A DNA stretch of 64,000 bases from Rhodoferax lithotrophicus (lineage in GTDB: Bacteria > Pseudomonadota > Gammaproteobacteria > Burkholderiales > Burkholderiaceae_C): positions 806,001-870,000 of the forward strand of contig NZ_AP024238.1 in NCBI RefSeq assembly GCF_019973615.1, given 5' to 3'. Of the stretch, positions 18,445 to 25,874 are shown piece by piece (position 1 is the stretch's first letter; every line of letters begins with the position of its first letter). A program made the translations under genes and the position numbers. The notes under the pieces were generated by a model, which worked only from the letters and a program-made list of their open reading frames with translations, was not told where the DNA came from and did no database searches.

Positions 18445-18589
18445 GATCGGTCCGCTGGTGTCGGATGGGGTTGGGTTCGATATCCCTGCCTGTAAAAATA
18501 CTTGCAAACATTATGCAACTGCGGCCAGCCCCTTTCTATCCATTTTGTCAGTCAGATTTGCCGACCTGATGGTTCACCGGGTTTTATGT

Positions 18590-18643
18590 ATATAAATGGC
18601 CTCTAGCCCTTTCCCATAAAGCGCAAGTAGCTATTATTTTTAT
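18590..18643 (+). repeat. intergenic palindromic repeat, copy 4
   Basis: AATGGCCTCTAGCCCTTTCC then AAGCGCAAGTAGCTATTATTTTTA. It marks the boundary between the FIST gene promoter area and the 3' end of the long nif operon that ends at 18648 on the other strand. Confidence 0.7.
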
Positions 18644-18647
18644 GGCA

Positions 18648-19013
18648 TCAAGGTGCCATGCGAAACAGCTCTGGCTGGCTTTGCTGGTAGACCCGCAGCC
18701 ACAGCAAGGTGGCGGGAACCAGGGACTCGCAGGCGAACCACAGCGCCTCGTCCAGCGCCGCACTTGCGGGCTGCGCCAAGCGCCGTTGCATGGCATCCCA
18801 TGTGCCCCAGTCCAGCTCGGGCATGTGTGCACGCTCAGCCGGGGCAACCTGGGCGACGCTGTGGGTCAGGGTATTGAGCTGGCGCAGCACCTCCTGGCGG
18901 GTCAGGCGCGAGCGCAGCAGTTCGTCGCGCTCCAGCCCCTCCACCAGAATCGCCACCGCTGTGCCGGCTTGTTCGATCAGGCCCAGCCGGGCGCTGTGGA
19001 GGATGTGTGTCAT
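18648..19013 (-). CDS. nif-operon small helical protein, last gene
   Basis: 121 residues, mostly alpha-helical and soluble (MTHILHSARLGLIEQAGTAVAILVEGLERDELLRSRLTRQEVLRQL). No cofactor motif; one Trp-Ala-Cys (LWFACESLVPATLL) in a buried-looking helix. Four bases after the stop of the FAD protein gene (TAG GCC ATG), so translation is coupled and its product probably works with that protein. I do not recognise the family. Confidence 0.6.
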   Translation of the reverse strand: MTHILHSARLGLIEQAGTAVAILVEGLERDELLRSRLTRQEVLRQLNTLTHSVAQVAPAERAHMPELDWGTWDAMQRRLAQPASAALDEALWFACESLVPATLLWLRVYQQSQPELFRMAP

Positions 19014-19016
19014 GGC

Positions 19017-20654
19017 CTACGTCTCACTTGCAGCCACCAGCAGCCGGGTATTGAGTTCCAGCGCAAATTCACGCCAGGCCGCGGCCAGATCCAGGGTAAT
19101 GGCGTGCAGGGTGTCGGCATCGGGCTGGTGTTCCAGGGGAAAGTTCGACAAGGCACAAGAGGTGGCGTTGAAGCTCAGGGCGGCATCCAGCAGTCCTTTG
19201 TTCCAGCCCTCAAAGGCTGCCAGCAGGGTGGTGGTGAGTGCGTGGCGGCCATGGGTGACTGCGGCGTTGGGGGTGTCCAGCGCAGGCAGCAAGTGGTCCA
19301 GACGCGCCAGGGATTCGCTGTAAACCTGATCGGCCACGGCCAGCAACGCGCGTTGTGTCAGCCACTCGGACTGCTGGCTTGACAGCAGGCGGATCAGATG
19401 CAGCCGGTAGCGTTCTGGGGCCATGCCGCGCAATTCCAGGACACTGGCCGCAAACATGCCCAGGGCCGTGCTGCGTGTGACTTGCGCCTCTTCTGGAGCC
19501 GTGGGCGGCGGTGTATGGGCCAAGGCCGAGTGTCCCCTGGCATGGGTGCGGCAGATGGCATGGGCGATGCGGTCAGCCGATTCGAGCGCTCCCTCCATGT
19601 GGCCCACACCGTGGGCCGCCGTCTCGCTGCCTCCCAGAAACAAGCGCCCTTGCCATAAAGGTTGGCGCAGCAAGGGGTCGCTGAACGGGGCTTCTGGTGG
19701 GCTGGCTCGATCACGTGTGCTGCATGTCCAGCGCTCGCGGGCCCAGTCTTGCAGGAACAGTTGCCCGTCCTGGGCTTGTGGTCCAAAAAGCTGGGCCAGC
19801 TGGCTGTCGATCAGCAAGGGCAGGCCACGCTGGAAGCTTTCACGCTGCGCGGCGTTCAGGGCCACAAAACCACCCAAAGCACCGCCATGAGTGGCCGAGC
19901 CACTATCGCTGCAGTCAAACACTTCAGCCAGCACGGCCTGGGCATGGCGAACAAAAGCGTTGCCGGAGTGACCGGCAGCACGCCAGAAAGCTTGCTTGAA
20001 GGTTGTCACCGACTTGGCTTGCGCCGCCATCCAGGTTGGGGCGTTGGTCAGGGCCTCCCACACGGCGCTGGGTAAGGGTGGGGTGAATTGAAGGTGTTCG
20101 TGGATCAGGCGTGGTGGCAAGGCCAGCACCACCTGGCGGGCCCGGATCGGGCTACCGTTGCTGGTTTGCAGCTCCATGTAGGCACCCTGGTCGCGCAGTC
20201 CGGTGACGGCGCGGCCCAGGTGTATGCCGTTGGGGGGCAGTGTGGCTGCCAGCGCCTGGATCAGGCGGGCGGCACCGCCGGTGATGCAGCGTGCGCCCAC
20301 ATGTACACCGCCAGGTTCGCTGCGGCGCTCGGGTTGCCGGTTAGGGTCGGTCAGCCAGAGTGCATCACCGGGGTCGTATTGGGCCTGGCTGGGTATACCC
20401 AGTTCGCCCAGCAGCGCGCTGATGCGTGGTTCGGTTTCCGACCAAAACCAGGTGGGCCCCAGATCCAGCATCTGCTGACTGGTGTCGCAATGGGCGCTCA
20501 GAATGCGTCCGCCCAGCCGTTCACGCGCCTCGAAGAGTTGGATGTTCAGGCCGCGGGTATTGAGTGTGCGTGCCAACGCCAGCCCACACAGCCCGGCACC
20601 AACGATGGCGACATCCAGCACCGGCACGTTGGGCAGCGGGATGGGCGCGACCAT
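19017..20654 (-). CDS. FAD-dependent amine-oxidase-like protein of the nif operon
   Basis: 545 residues. Rossmann dinucleotide site VAIVGAGLCGLALARTL (GAGLCG 19-24), Glu42 for the ribose, and ERLGGR (45-50) as in flavin-containing monoamine oxidases. The C-terminal FAD motif is GSETAAHGVGHMEGALESA (near 340). About 180 residues after that are a helical extension absent from ordinary monoamine oxidases (ALGMFAASVLELRGMAPERY onward). ATG at 20654 preferred over a TTG at 20693. Lies between a [2Fe-2S] ferredoxin gene and a coupled small gene, suggesting ferredoxin-linked redox chemistry in nitrogen fixation; substrate unknown. Confidence 0.78.
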   Translation of the reverse strand: MVAPIPLPNVPVLDVAIVGAGLCGLALARTLNTRGLNIQLFEARERLGGRILSAHCDTSQQMLDLGPTWFWSETEPRISALLGELGIPSQAQYDPGDALWLTDPNRQPERRSEPGGVHVGARCITGGAARLIQALAATLPPNGIHLGRAVTGLRDQGAYMELQTSNGSPIRARQVVLALPPRLIHEHLQFTPPLPSAVWEALTNAPTWMAAQAKSVTTFKQAFWRAAGHSGNAFVRHAQAVLAEVFDCSDSGSATHGGALGGFVALNAAQRESFQRGLPLLIDSQLAQLFGPQAQDGQLFLQDWARERWTCSTRDRASPPEAPFSDPLLRQPLWQGRLFLGGSETAAHGVGHMEGALESADRIAHAICRTHARGHSALAHTPPPTAPEEAQVTRSTALGMFAASVLELRGMAPERYRLHLIRLLSSQQSEWLTQRALLAVADQVYSESLARLDHLLPALDTPNAAVTHGRHALTTTLLAAFEGWNKGLLDAALSFNATSCALSNFPLEHQPDADTLHAITLDLAAAWREFALELNTRLLVAASET

Positions 20655-20725
20655 GTCAGTACCCGCTCTGCCCGCTGGACGGAGCGTGGCCAATACAGGG
20701 TGGGCGGCGGCAAGACATGGGGGCG

Positions 20726-21016
20726 TTACTTCAGCAGTTCAACGGTCACCGCTTCTTCGCCCAGAATGGCCTGGCAAGCCAGCCGTGAGCTGGAGCTGAC
20801 ACCGACGATGCCGTCGAGTTTTTCGTTTTCAACACGCTGGATTTTGGACAGGCTCTTGCGCCCGGCCGTCACAAAAACGTGACAGCTTTCGCAACGGGCT
20901 TCGCCACCACATTTGCTGATGATGGGCTCGCCTGCGGCTTGAAGGGCTTTGAGCAGGCTGGTGCCGGCAGCAACTTCGTAAGACTTGCCAGAGGGGAGAA
21001 CGGTGAGTGTGGTCAT
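20726..21016 (-). CDS. [2Fe-2S] ferredoxin of the nif operon
   Basis: 96 residues. Plant/adrenodoxin-like beta-grasp fold with cluster ligands Cys36, Cys42, Cys45 and Cys81 (KCGGEARCESCHVF ... RLACQA). Spacing C-x5-C-x2-C is that of ISC/Shethna-type ferredoxins. Its position directly before the FAD protein gene (71-base gap) suggests it passes electrons to or from that flavoprotein. Start ATG has a moderate ribosome-binding site. A role in electron supply to nitrogenase is possible but not shown. Confidence 0.88.
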   Translation of the reverse strand: MTTLTVLPSGKSYEVAAGTSLLKALQAAGEPIISKCGGEARCESCHVFVTAGRKSLSKIQRVENEKLDGIVGVSSSSRLACQAILGEEAVTVELLK

Positions 21017-21073
21017 GGTGAAAAAGGGGCTCAGGCCCGCGAGGTGGTTAAGGAAACAGGTGAAGAAAGGCTG

Positions 21074-21919
21074 TCAGGCTGCCAGTGCGGGTTGCATGGC
21101 CGCCATCAATGCGGCAGAAAAATCGGCCAGCGGCATGGCAATGCGGGTGATGTTTTGTTCCGCCAGAAAACGCGCTTCCATGCGGGTCGGTTCATGGGGC
21201 AACACGGCCCAATGGCGGTCGCTGGAGCGTTTCATGATCTGGCGGGCAAAACAACGGGTGAGCTGGTCGTCAAAACGGCAACCCAGAAACAAGAAGTTAC
21301 GCCCAGTGCGCCAGGCTTGTACGGCGGCGGGAATCGGGGTCTGGATGTCGATCTCGGTCAACACCTCGACGTAGTCGCTGTCAGACACCAGGTAGTTGCC
21401 TGCCGGGCTGTGGCTGCCAATGGGTTTGTAGAGCATGCGCCCAGGGGCTGCGGAGAGTTCAGCCAGCGCGGTGCCGTCAGCCGCGTAGGCCCCAGTCCAT
21501 TGACCAAAGTGTTCGGATTGGGACAAGCCCTGCACCTGTACCCAGCCAGTCTTGGGTTCAACTTGCGCCAGTGCGCTGGCCATGGTGTCGTCGTACCAGG
21601 TATCGACCCACAGCCCGGCCCCACTGCCGGCCAAAGCCAGGTGAAAAGGCGAGGGCGCGGGTGATGTGGCAAAGGCCTCGTTCATCAGGTGCACTACCGA
21701 TTTGCGGTGCTTGAAGTTCTCGATGAATTGCGCGGCCTGCGTCAGGCGTTTGCGGATTTTGTGCGGCACGCTGACCTTGGCGGTCATGCTTTCGGCCAGT
21801 GCCAGTGGTGTGCCAGGTACCTTGATATCGGCGCACAGGGACAACATGTCCGGCCCCAGGTAGGGAATCACCGCGCCAGTGGACAGGCTGGTGGCAATTT
21901 CATGGATCAAGTCAGTCAT
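21074..21919 (-). CDS. SIR2-like domain protein of the nif operon
   Basis: 281 residues. Resembles SIR2_2-type proteins: a degenerate nucleotide loop GAVIPYLGPDML near residue 15, and FLFLGCRFDDQLTRCFARQIM near 210 like the VGYSxxDxxxR segment of the family, then a HWAVLPHEPTRMEARFLAEQNI tail. The canonical sirtuin catalytic His-Gly is not obvious, and GAGxS is replaced by YLGPD, so NAD-dependent deacylation is doubtful. SIR2-like genes occur in nif clusters of other proteobacteria; function unknown. 12 bases after the DegT-family gene. Confidence 0.7.
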   Translation of the reverse strand: MTDLIHEIATSLSTGAVIPYLGPDMLSLCADIKVPGTPLALAESMTAKVSVPHKIRKRLTQAAQFIENFKHRKSVVHLMNEAFATSPAPSPFHLALAGSGAGLWVDTWYDDTMASALAQVEPKTGWVQVQGLSQSEHFGQWTGAYAADGTALAELSAAPGRMLYKPIGSHSPAGNYLVSDSDYVEVLTEIDIQTPIPAAVQAWRTGRNFLFLGCRFDDQLTRCFARQIMKRSSDRHWAVLPHEPTRMEARFLAEQNITRIAMPLADFSAALMAAMQPALAA

Positions 21920-21931
21920 GGCATTCTTTCG

Positions 21932-23092
21932 TTAGTAAATCGCGGCACCGGCACCAACATTGGTAGCGGTGTCTTTCAGGGTTTTGATGATGTACTGCAC
22001 TTGCTGTTCGTCCAGCTCGGTGTGCAAGGGCAGCGCCAGGGCGCGGTCGCCAATGCGGTCGGTGTCGATCAGCACCCCACGCTGGCGGCCAATCGCGCCC
22101 TCCGCCTGCATGTAATAAAACTGCTGGTGCAGCGGGTGGCTGTAGGCGGCGGTCTCAATGCCGCAGGACAGTAAATCGTCGATCATTTGTGAGCGGGCGC
22201 TGCCCGAGAAGCGCTTGCCCAGGTGCACCACGTAGAGCATCCAGTTGACCTCGTCCACCCCTTCACCGATGTAGGGCGGTTTGACCCCCTCAAAGCTTTG
22301 CATGTTGTCGTGGTACCAGGCGATCACCTGCTGGCGTGCCGCCAGCCGATCATCCAGCCCGGCCAATTGCGCCAGGCCCAGCGCGGCGGTGATGTCACTC
22401 ATGCCGGCCTGCAAGGGCACACGGGAACCCACCGAGACGGAAGAGCGGTCGGCCAGCCGACGCTGGCGCAGGTAGCGCAGCTCGTGGACCAGGGTGTCGT
22501 CATCGGTCACCAGCATGCCGCCTTCACCGGTGCACAAGGCCGAAGGGGCAGAAAAGTCAAACACCGACACGTCGCCAAACGTGCCCACCACCTGGCCCTG
22601 GTAACGTGAGCCCAGGGCCTCGGTGCTGTCTTCAATCAGCTTCAAGCCATGGGCATCAGCCAAGGCCCGCAGGGCGGTCCAGGCGGCCGGATGGCCGTTG
22701 GTGTTGCCGGCCAGCATGGCACGGGTGCGCGGGGTGATCTTGAGTGCCGCCTTCTCCGGGCTCAAGCTGCCGGTCCAGTAATTGATGTCGGCAAACACCG
22801 GTGTCGCCCCGGCCAGGGTAATGGCCTGCGCCACCTGGTGCCAGGTGTGGGCGGTGCAAATTACCTCGTCACCGGGGCCGATGCCGTAGGCGCGCAGCGC
22901 AATCCAGGTGCCCAGCGTGCCACTGCCCACGGCCACCGCGTGTTTGCGGCCGACCCAGCCAGCAAAGGCGCGCTCAAACGATGCCAGCATCGGCCCGTCG
23001 CCCCACTGCGAAGATTGCAGCACGGCGGTGACGAGTTCAATTTCACGCGGGCCACATTCAGGTTCAAACAGGGAAATGACATCAACTTCCAT
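21932..23092 (-). CDS. DegT/DnrJ/EryC1-family protein lacking the PLP lysine
   Basis: 386 residues, full length for the fold-I sugar aminotransferase family: GSGTLGTWIALRAYGIGPGDEVI (56-78), TNGHPAAW, Asp155 in LIEDSTEALGS (pyridine-nitrogen contact) and the GEGGMLVTDDD loop (189-199). In the family a lysine five residues before the GEGG glycine forms the internal aldimine; aligning SFHxTKxxxxGEGG with FDFSAPSALCTGEGG puts Ser184 there. No other lysine is nearby. It may therefore bind PLP non-covalently, act as a dehydratase-like enzyme (as ColD, which uses His) or be non-enzymatic. Coupled (2-base gap) to the small gene before it. Confidence 0.8.
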   Translation of the reverse strand: MEVDVISLFEPECGPREIELVTAVLQSSQWGDGPMLASFERAFAGWVGRKHAVAVGSGTLGTWIALRAYGIGPGDEVICTAHTWHQVAQAITLAGATPVFADINYWTGSLSPEKAALKITPRTRAMLAGNTNGHPAAWTALRALADAHGLKLIEDSTEALGSRYQGQVVGTFGDVSVFDFSAPSALCTGEGGMLVTDDDTLVHELRYLRQRRLADRSSVSVGSRVPLQAGMSDITAALGLAQLAGLDDRLAARQQVIAWYHDNMQSFEGVKPPYIGEGVDEVNWMLYVVHLGKRFSGSARSQMIDDLLSCGIETAAYSHPLHQQFYYMQAEGAIGRQRGVLIDTDRIGDRALALPLHTELDEQQVQYIIKTLKDTATNVGAGAAIY

Positions 23093-23094
23093 GA

Positions 23095-23355
23095 TCAGTC
23101 CTCGGTCAGGATCAGTGCGGTGGCCTCAAGCGGCTGCTCGGTCACGTTCCAGCAATGGCCGTTGGAGGTGGCGAGGTAGATGCGCCGATGGCCCAGCCTC
23201 AGCGCCGGGGTTTCGTCACGCATGTCCATGGCATCGACCACCACCACACGCATGGCCGGATCACGGGCACGCCAGAGGGCGGCGGCATCCCGCAAGGAAG
23301 AGGCCGCGCCAATCACTTCACTGGCGTTGCGCAGGTAGTCGGGGGTGATCGCCAT
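23095..23355 (-). CDS. small nif-linked protein (possibly DUF6129 family)
   Basis: 86 residues. Reads MAITPDYLRNASEVIGAASSLRDAAALWRARDPAMRVVVVDAMDM ... YLATSNGHCWNVTEQPLEATALILTED. The layout (N-terminal helix, xxFPxxxxxxCxxDD-like middle, C-terminal LxLTxxxxxAxGLVLA) resembles a small protein placed after nifT in other diazotrophs; I assign that family only tentatively. One cysteine. Nine bases after nifT and two before the DegT-family gene. Confidence 0.55.
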   Translation of the reverse strand: MAITPDYLRNASEVIGAASSLRDAAALWRARDPAMRVVVVDAMDMRDETPALRLGHRRIYLATSNGHCWNVTEQPLEATALILTED

Positions 23356-23364
23356 GGTGATTCC

Positions 23365-23586
23365 TTAGTCTTCGCCAGTGATCGCCAGGCGGCGGGCTTC
23401 AACGGTGATGGGCAAGGGGGTGTCGGCGGGCATGTCGGGCAGGTCAAACTGCCAGCCATTGGCCAGCGTGACCAAGCCACCCCACATGCCGGGATTGGCC
23501 ATGGCGGTGATGGGTTCCTCCAGGTCTTTTTTCGGCACGTAGCCGGTCAGCACACCTTTGCTGTCTTTGCGGATCATCAGTTTCAT
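23365..23586 (-). CDS. nifT: nitrogen fixation protein NifT
   Basis: 73 residues, normal NifT/FixU length. MKLMIRKDSKGVLTGYVPKKDLEEPI, MWGGLVTLANGW and LPITVEARRL match the family core (KVMIR, LxxYVPKKDLEE, WGG, ANGW). Start set at MKLMIR with CTGGAG before it; the frame continues to 23643 but without family sequence. NifT is a small beta protein whose role in nitrogenase maturation remains unclear. Confidence 0.92.
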   Translation of the reverse strand: MKLMIRKDSKGVLTGYVPKKDLEEPITAMANPGMWGGLVTLANGWQFDLPDMPADTPLPITVEARRLAITGED

Positions 23587-23624
23587 GGGGGCTCCAGGTA
23601 AGTTAAATAAGGGTTGAGGGCGCT

Positions 23625-24773
23625 TTAAGGAGCCGTGGCACATTCTTCGTGCAACAGGGGTGCTAGCAGCGGTGGCAGCGTATTGAGTAGGGTTTGGATG
23701 TCATCCATCGAGGTGCTGGCCCCCAGCGAAAAACGCACGGCAGCCAGCGCTTGTTCTTCAGGCACCGCCATGGCGGTCAAGACGTGAGAGGCCTGGCTAC
23801 CGCCCGATGAACAGGCCGCGCCGCTGGAGGCCGCCACTTCCAGGCGATCCAGCCGCTGCAGCACCACGTCCGCCGAGAGTTGACCAAATCGCACATAGCT
23901 GGTACCGGGCAAGCGCGCTACCTTGTGGCTCCAGATGTGGGTGTCGGGCAGGGCCTGGCGCAGGCCGGCCTCCAGCGTGTCACGCAGGTGGGCGATACGT
24001 TGAGCCTCCGTGCTGAGGTCACCCAGCCGCTCCAGGGCGGCGGCCAGACCCACAATGCCGGGCAGGTTTTCAGTGCCACCCCGGCGGGCGCGCTCCTGGC
24101 TGCCCAGGGTTTGCGGCTGCAGTGGCACACCCTGGCGCAGCAGCAGTGCGCCAACCCCTTTGGGGCCGTTGATCTTGTGGGCCGAGAGCGACACCGCATC
24201 GGCCCCGCAGCTTGAAAACACAAACGGCAGCTTGCCAATGAACTGGGTGGCATCGACATGCAGTCGCACCCCGGCGGCCTGGGTCAGGGCGGCCACCTCG
24301 GCCAGCGGCATCAGCACCCCGGTTTCGTTGTTGGCGGCCATCAGGGACACCAGCGCCACGTCGGGGCCGATCAGCGCGGCGGCGGCGGCCAGATCCAGCG
24401 TGCCATCGGGGTGCACCGGGATCAAGTCGACCACCGTGCCAGCTTCTCGCAAGGCGTGCGCCAGCTTCAGGTGGCCGGCATGCTCCACGCTGCCAAACAC
24501 CACCCGCTGGCGTTCTGGGGCACTGGCCGCCAGCAGGCCACGCACCGCCAGGTGGTTGGCCTCGGTGGCCCCGCTGGTAAAGATCACTTCCACCGGTTTG
24601 CAGCCCAGCACGCGGGCCACGGTGGCCCGCGCAGCGCCCAGGGTGCGCTTGGCTTGCTGCCCTGGCCCGTGTTGTGAAGAGCTGTTGGCCCAGCCGCTGG
24701 AGAACACCGGCAGCATGGCGGCGATCACCTCGGGCGCGGGGGCGGTGGTGGCGTTGTGGTCAAGGTAGATCAT
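23625..24773 (-). CDS. nifS: cysteine desulfurase NifS
   Basis: 382 residues. Fold-type I PLP enzyme: MIYLDHNATTAPAPEV start, SGATEANHLAVRG, His98 of VEHAG, PLP lysine Lys200 in SLSAHKINGPKG and the persulfide cysteine Cys321 in SSGAACSSGG. The short active-site loop SSGAACSSGG and total length fit class I NifS. It provides sulfur for nitrogenase Fe-S clusters. A second desulfurase (IscS type) is encoded at 41002, so this genome carries two nif-linked sulfur donors. Middle of the nifB operon, between an unknown gene and nifT. Confidence 0.9.
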   Translation of the reverse strand: MIYLDHNATTAPAPEVIAAMLPVFSSGWANSSSQHGPGQQAKRTLGAARATVARVLGCKPVEVIFTSGATEANHLAVRGLLAASAPERQRVVFGSVEHAGHLKLAHALREAGTVVDLIPVHPDGTLDLAAAAALIGPDVALVSLMAANNETGVLMPLAEVAALTQAAGVRLHVDATQFIGKLPFVFSSCGADAVSLSAHKINGPKGVGALLLRQGVPLQPQTLGSQERARRGGTENLPGIVGLAAALERLGDLSTEAQRIAHLRDTLEAGLRQALPDTHIWSHKVARLPGTSYVRFGQLSADVVLQRLDRLEVAASSGAACSSGGSQASHVLTAMAVPEEQALAAVRFSLGASTSMDDIQTLLNTLPPLLAPLLHEECATAP

Positions 24774-24791
24774 GCTGTGACTGCCAATGTG

Positions 24792-25142
24792 TCAGACCCA
24801 GAACTGGTGTTCGCTGTCGATACACAGCAAGTCCAGCAGCACGTCGAGTGAATTGTCCTGATGCCGCGGTTCCCAGGTGTTTTGCGTATGGTCACGCGAG
24901 CACAAACACCAGTGGCTGCCCGCATGGGGCACCAGCAGGGCAATGTCAATCATGCCGCCGCTGGGGTCTACCTTGCGTGAGCAGCAGGGGCTCTGGATGC
25001 GAAAGCTTTCCCCTTCACGCAGTACCTTGGGCTGCACATAGCGGTAGCGCACACGCTCGCGTAGGGCCAGTTCCAGGCGGCGCACCACCAGGTCCAGCAC
25101 CTTGGCGCTGGCGGGAGCAGGGGCAGGTGCTGGCGCGCTCAT
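24792..25142 (-). CDS. nif-operon protein of unknown function, Cys-rich
   Basis: 116 residues. A Pro/Ala-rich N-terminus, then ERVRYRYVQPKVLREGESFRIQSPCCSRKVDPSGGMIDIALL ... HWCLCSRDHTQNTWEPRHQ. The CC and CLC pairs could bind metal. A nif-linked conserved hypothetical; no named family recognised. ATG at 25142 lies two bases after the stop of the preceding nifZ-like gene; a GTG six bases upstream overlaps that stop and is an alternative. Confidence 0.6.
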   Translation of the reverse strand: MSAPAPAPAPASAKVLDLVVRRLELALRERVRYRYVQPKVLREGESFRIQSPCCSRKVDPSGGMIDIALLVPHAGSHWCLCSRDHTQNTWEPRHQDNSLDVLLDLLCIDSEHQFWV

Positions 25143-25144
25143 GT

Positions 25145-25456
25145 TCACACACCGTTTCCGGTTTCCGGTTGCCAGCCGTGCGGCACGGGCACCAGCTCAA
25201 TTTCCAGGCAACCCACCACACAGCCGTCAAACTGCACCAGGTAGACCGGCTCATTCAGCTCCGATGCGTGGCCGATGTTGACCACCTCACCGACCGAGCC
25301 GCGTGCGGCCAGCAGGTCGTCTGCCGGACGATCCGGGTAGCTGCCATCGTTGACCAAATCGTCCAGCGCCACCACATATTGACCCCAGGCGTAAGCCGGG
25401 GCGCGGGGTTCCATGCCGGGCAGGACGGGGGCGCTGGTGCTGGTACTGGTGTTCAT
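25145..25456 (-). CDS. second NifZ-domain protein
   Basis: 103 residues. After a Ser/Thr/Pro lead, YAWGQYVVALDDLVNDGSYPDRPADDLLAARGSVGEVVNIGHA...VYLVQF.GCVVGCLEIELV follows the NifZ barrel: Gly-Gln/Glu-x-Val start, NDGS/TYP, LL-x-x-x-G-x-x-GEVV, and VGC-x-E-x-EL end. It is a paralogue of the nifZ product 7 bases upstream; together they look like a split or duplicated NifZ, which in other diazotrophs can be one two-domain protein. NifZ assists P-cluster formation in the MoFe protein. Confidence 0.82.
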   Translation of the reverse strand: MNTSTSTSAPVLPGMEPRAPAYAWGQYVVALDDLVNDGSYPDRPADDLLAARGSVGEVVNIGHASELNEPVYLVQFDGCVVGCLEIELVPVPHGWQPETGNGV

Positions 25457-25463
25457 GATGTTT

Positions 25464-25874
25464 TTAATCAGTTGAGGTCAGAGCTTGTTGGCGTGGCAAT
25501 ACTTCGGTCTGTCCCGCAAGCTCATTCAAAGGTTTGGCAGATCCGAGGGTGTGCAGTGCGCTGGCTTTATCACCCAACTGCGCCAGCACCTCGTCGGGCA
25601 GGTTGTCCAGCGTGCAGAGTTCTTTGGCGCGCATGCCGACCCGGTGGCCGGACTCGACAAAGTCCACCGCGTAGATGTAGTACTGCTGCAAAAAGGTGTT
25701 GATGCTGACCACATAGCCCAGGTCGCCCTTGTTGACCAGCACGTCACCTACGTCGTAGCCCCGGTAAGTGCCGTCGTTGCGCACCACCGAGCGGGAAATC
25801 ACCCGCTCTCCAAAGTTGAAGCGTGGCGGGAATGCCAGCTCAATCTCGTTGTCATCGCGGTTGATATCAGCCAT
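25464..25874 (-). CDS. nifZ: nitrogen fixation protein NifZ
   Basis: 136 residues. PPRFNFGERVISRSVVRNDGTYRGYDVGDVLVNKGDLGYVVSINTFLQQYYIYAVDFVESGHRVGMRAKEL matches NifZ (FGExV, VRNDGT, GxxLVxxGxxGYV, TFLQ, IYxVxF, VGxRxxEL). The rest of the protein is a variable tail. Known role: maturation of the second P-cluster pair of MoFe protein. GGGAG ribosome-binding site; its start overlaps the end of the LRV gene by 8 bases, so the two are coupled. Confidence 0.9.
   Translation of the reverse strand: MADINRDDNEIELAFPPRFNFGERVISRSVVRNDGTYRGYDVGDVLVNKGDLGYVVSINTFLQQYYIYAVDFVESGHRVGMRAKELCTLDNLPDEVLAQLGDKASALHTLGSAKPLNELAGQTEVLPRQQALTSTD

Noticed and set aside
21666..22174. Plus-strand frames opposite the SIR2-like and DegT-family genes
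   Set aside because: Antisense shadows; the minus-strand products have family patterns and tight operon spacing.
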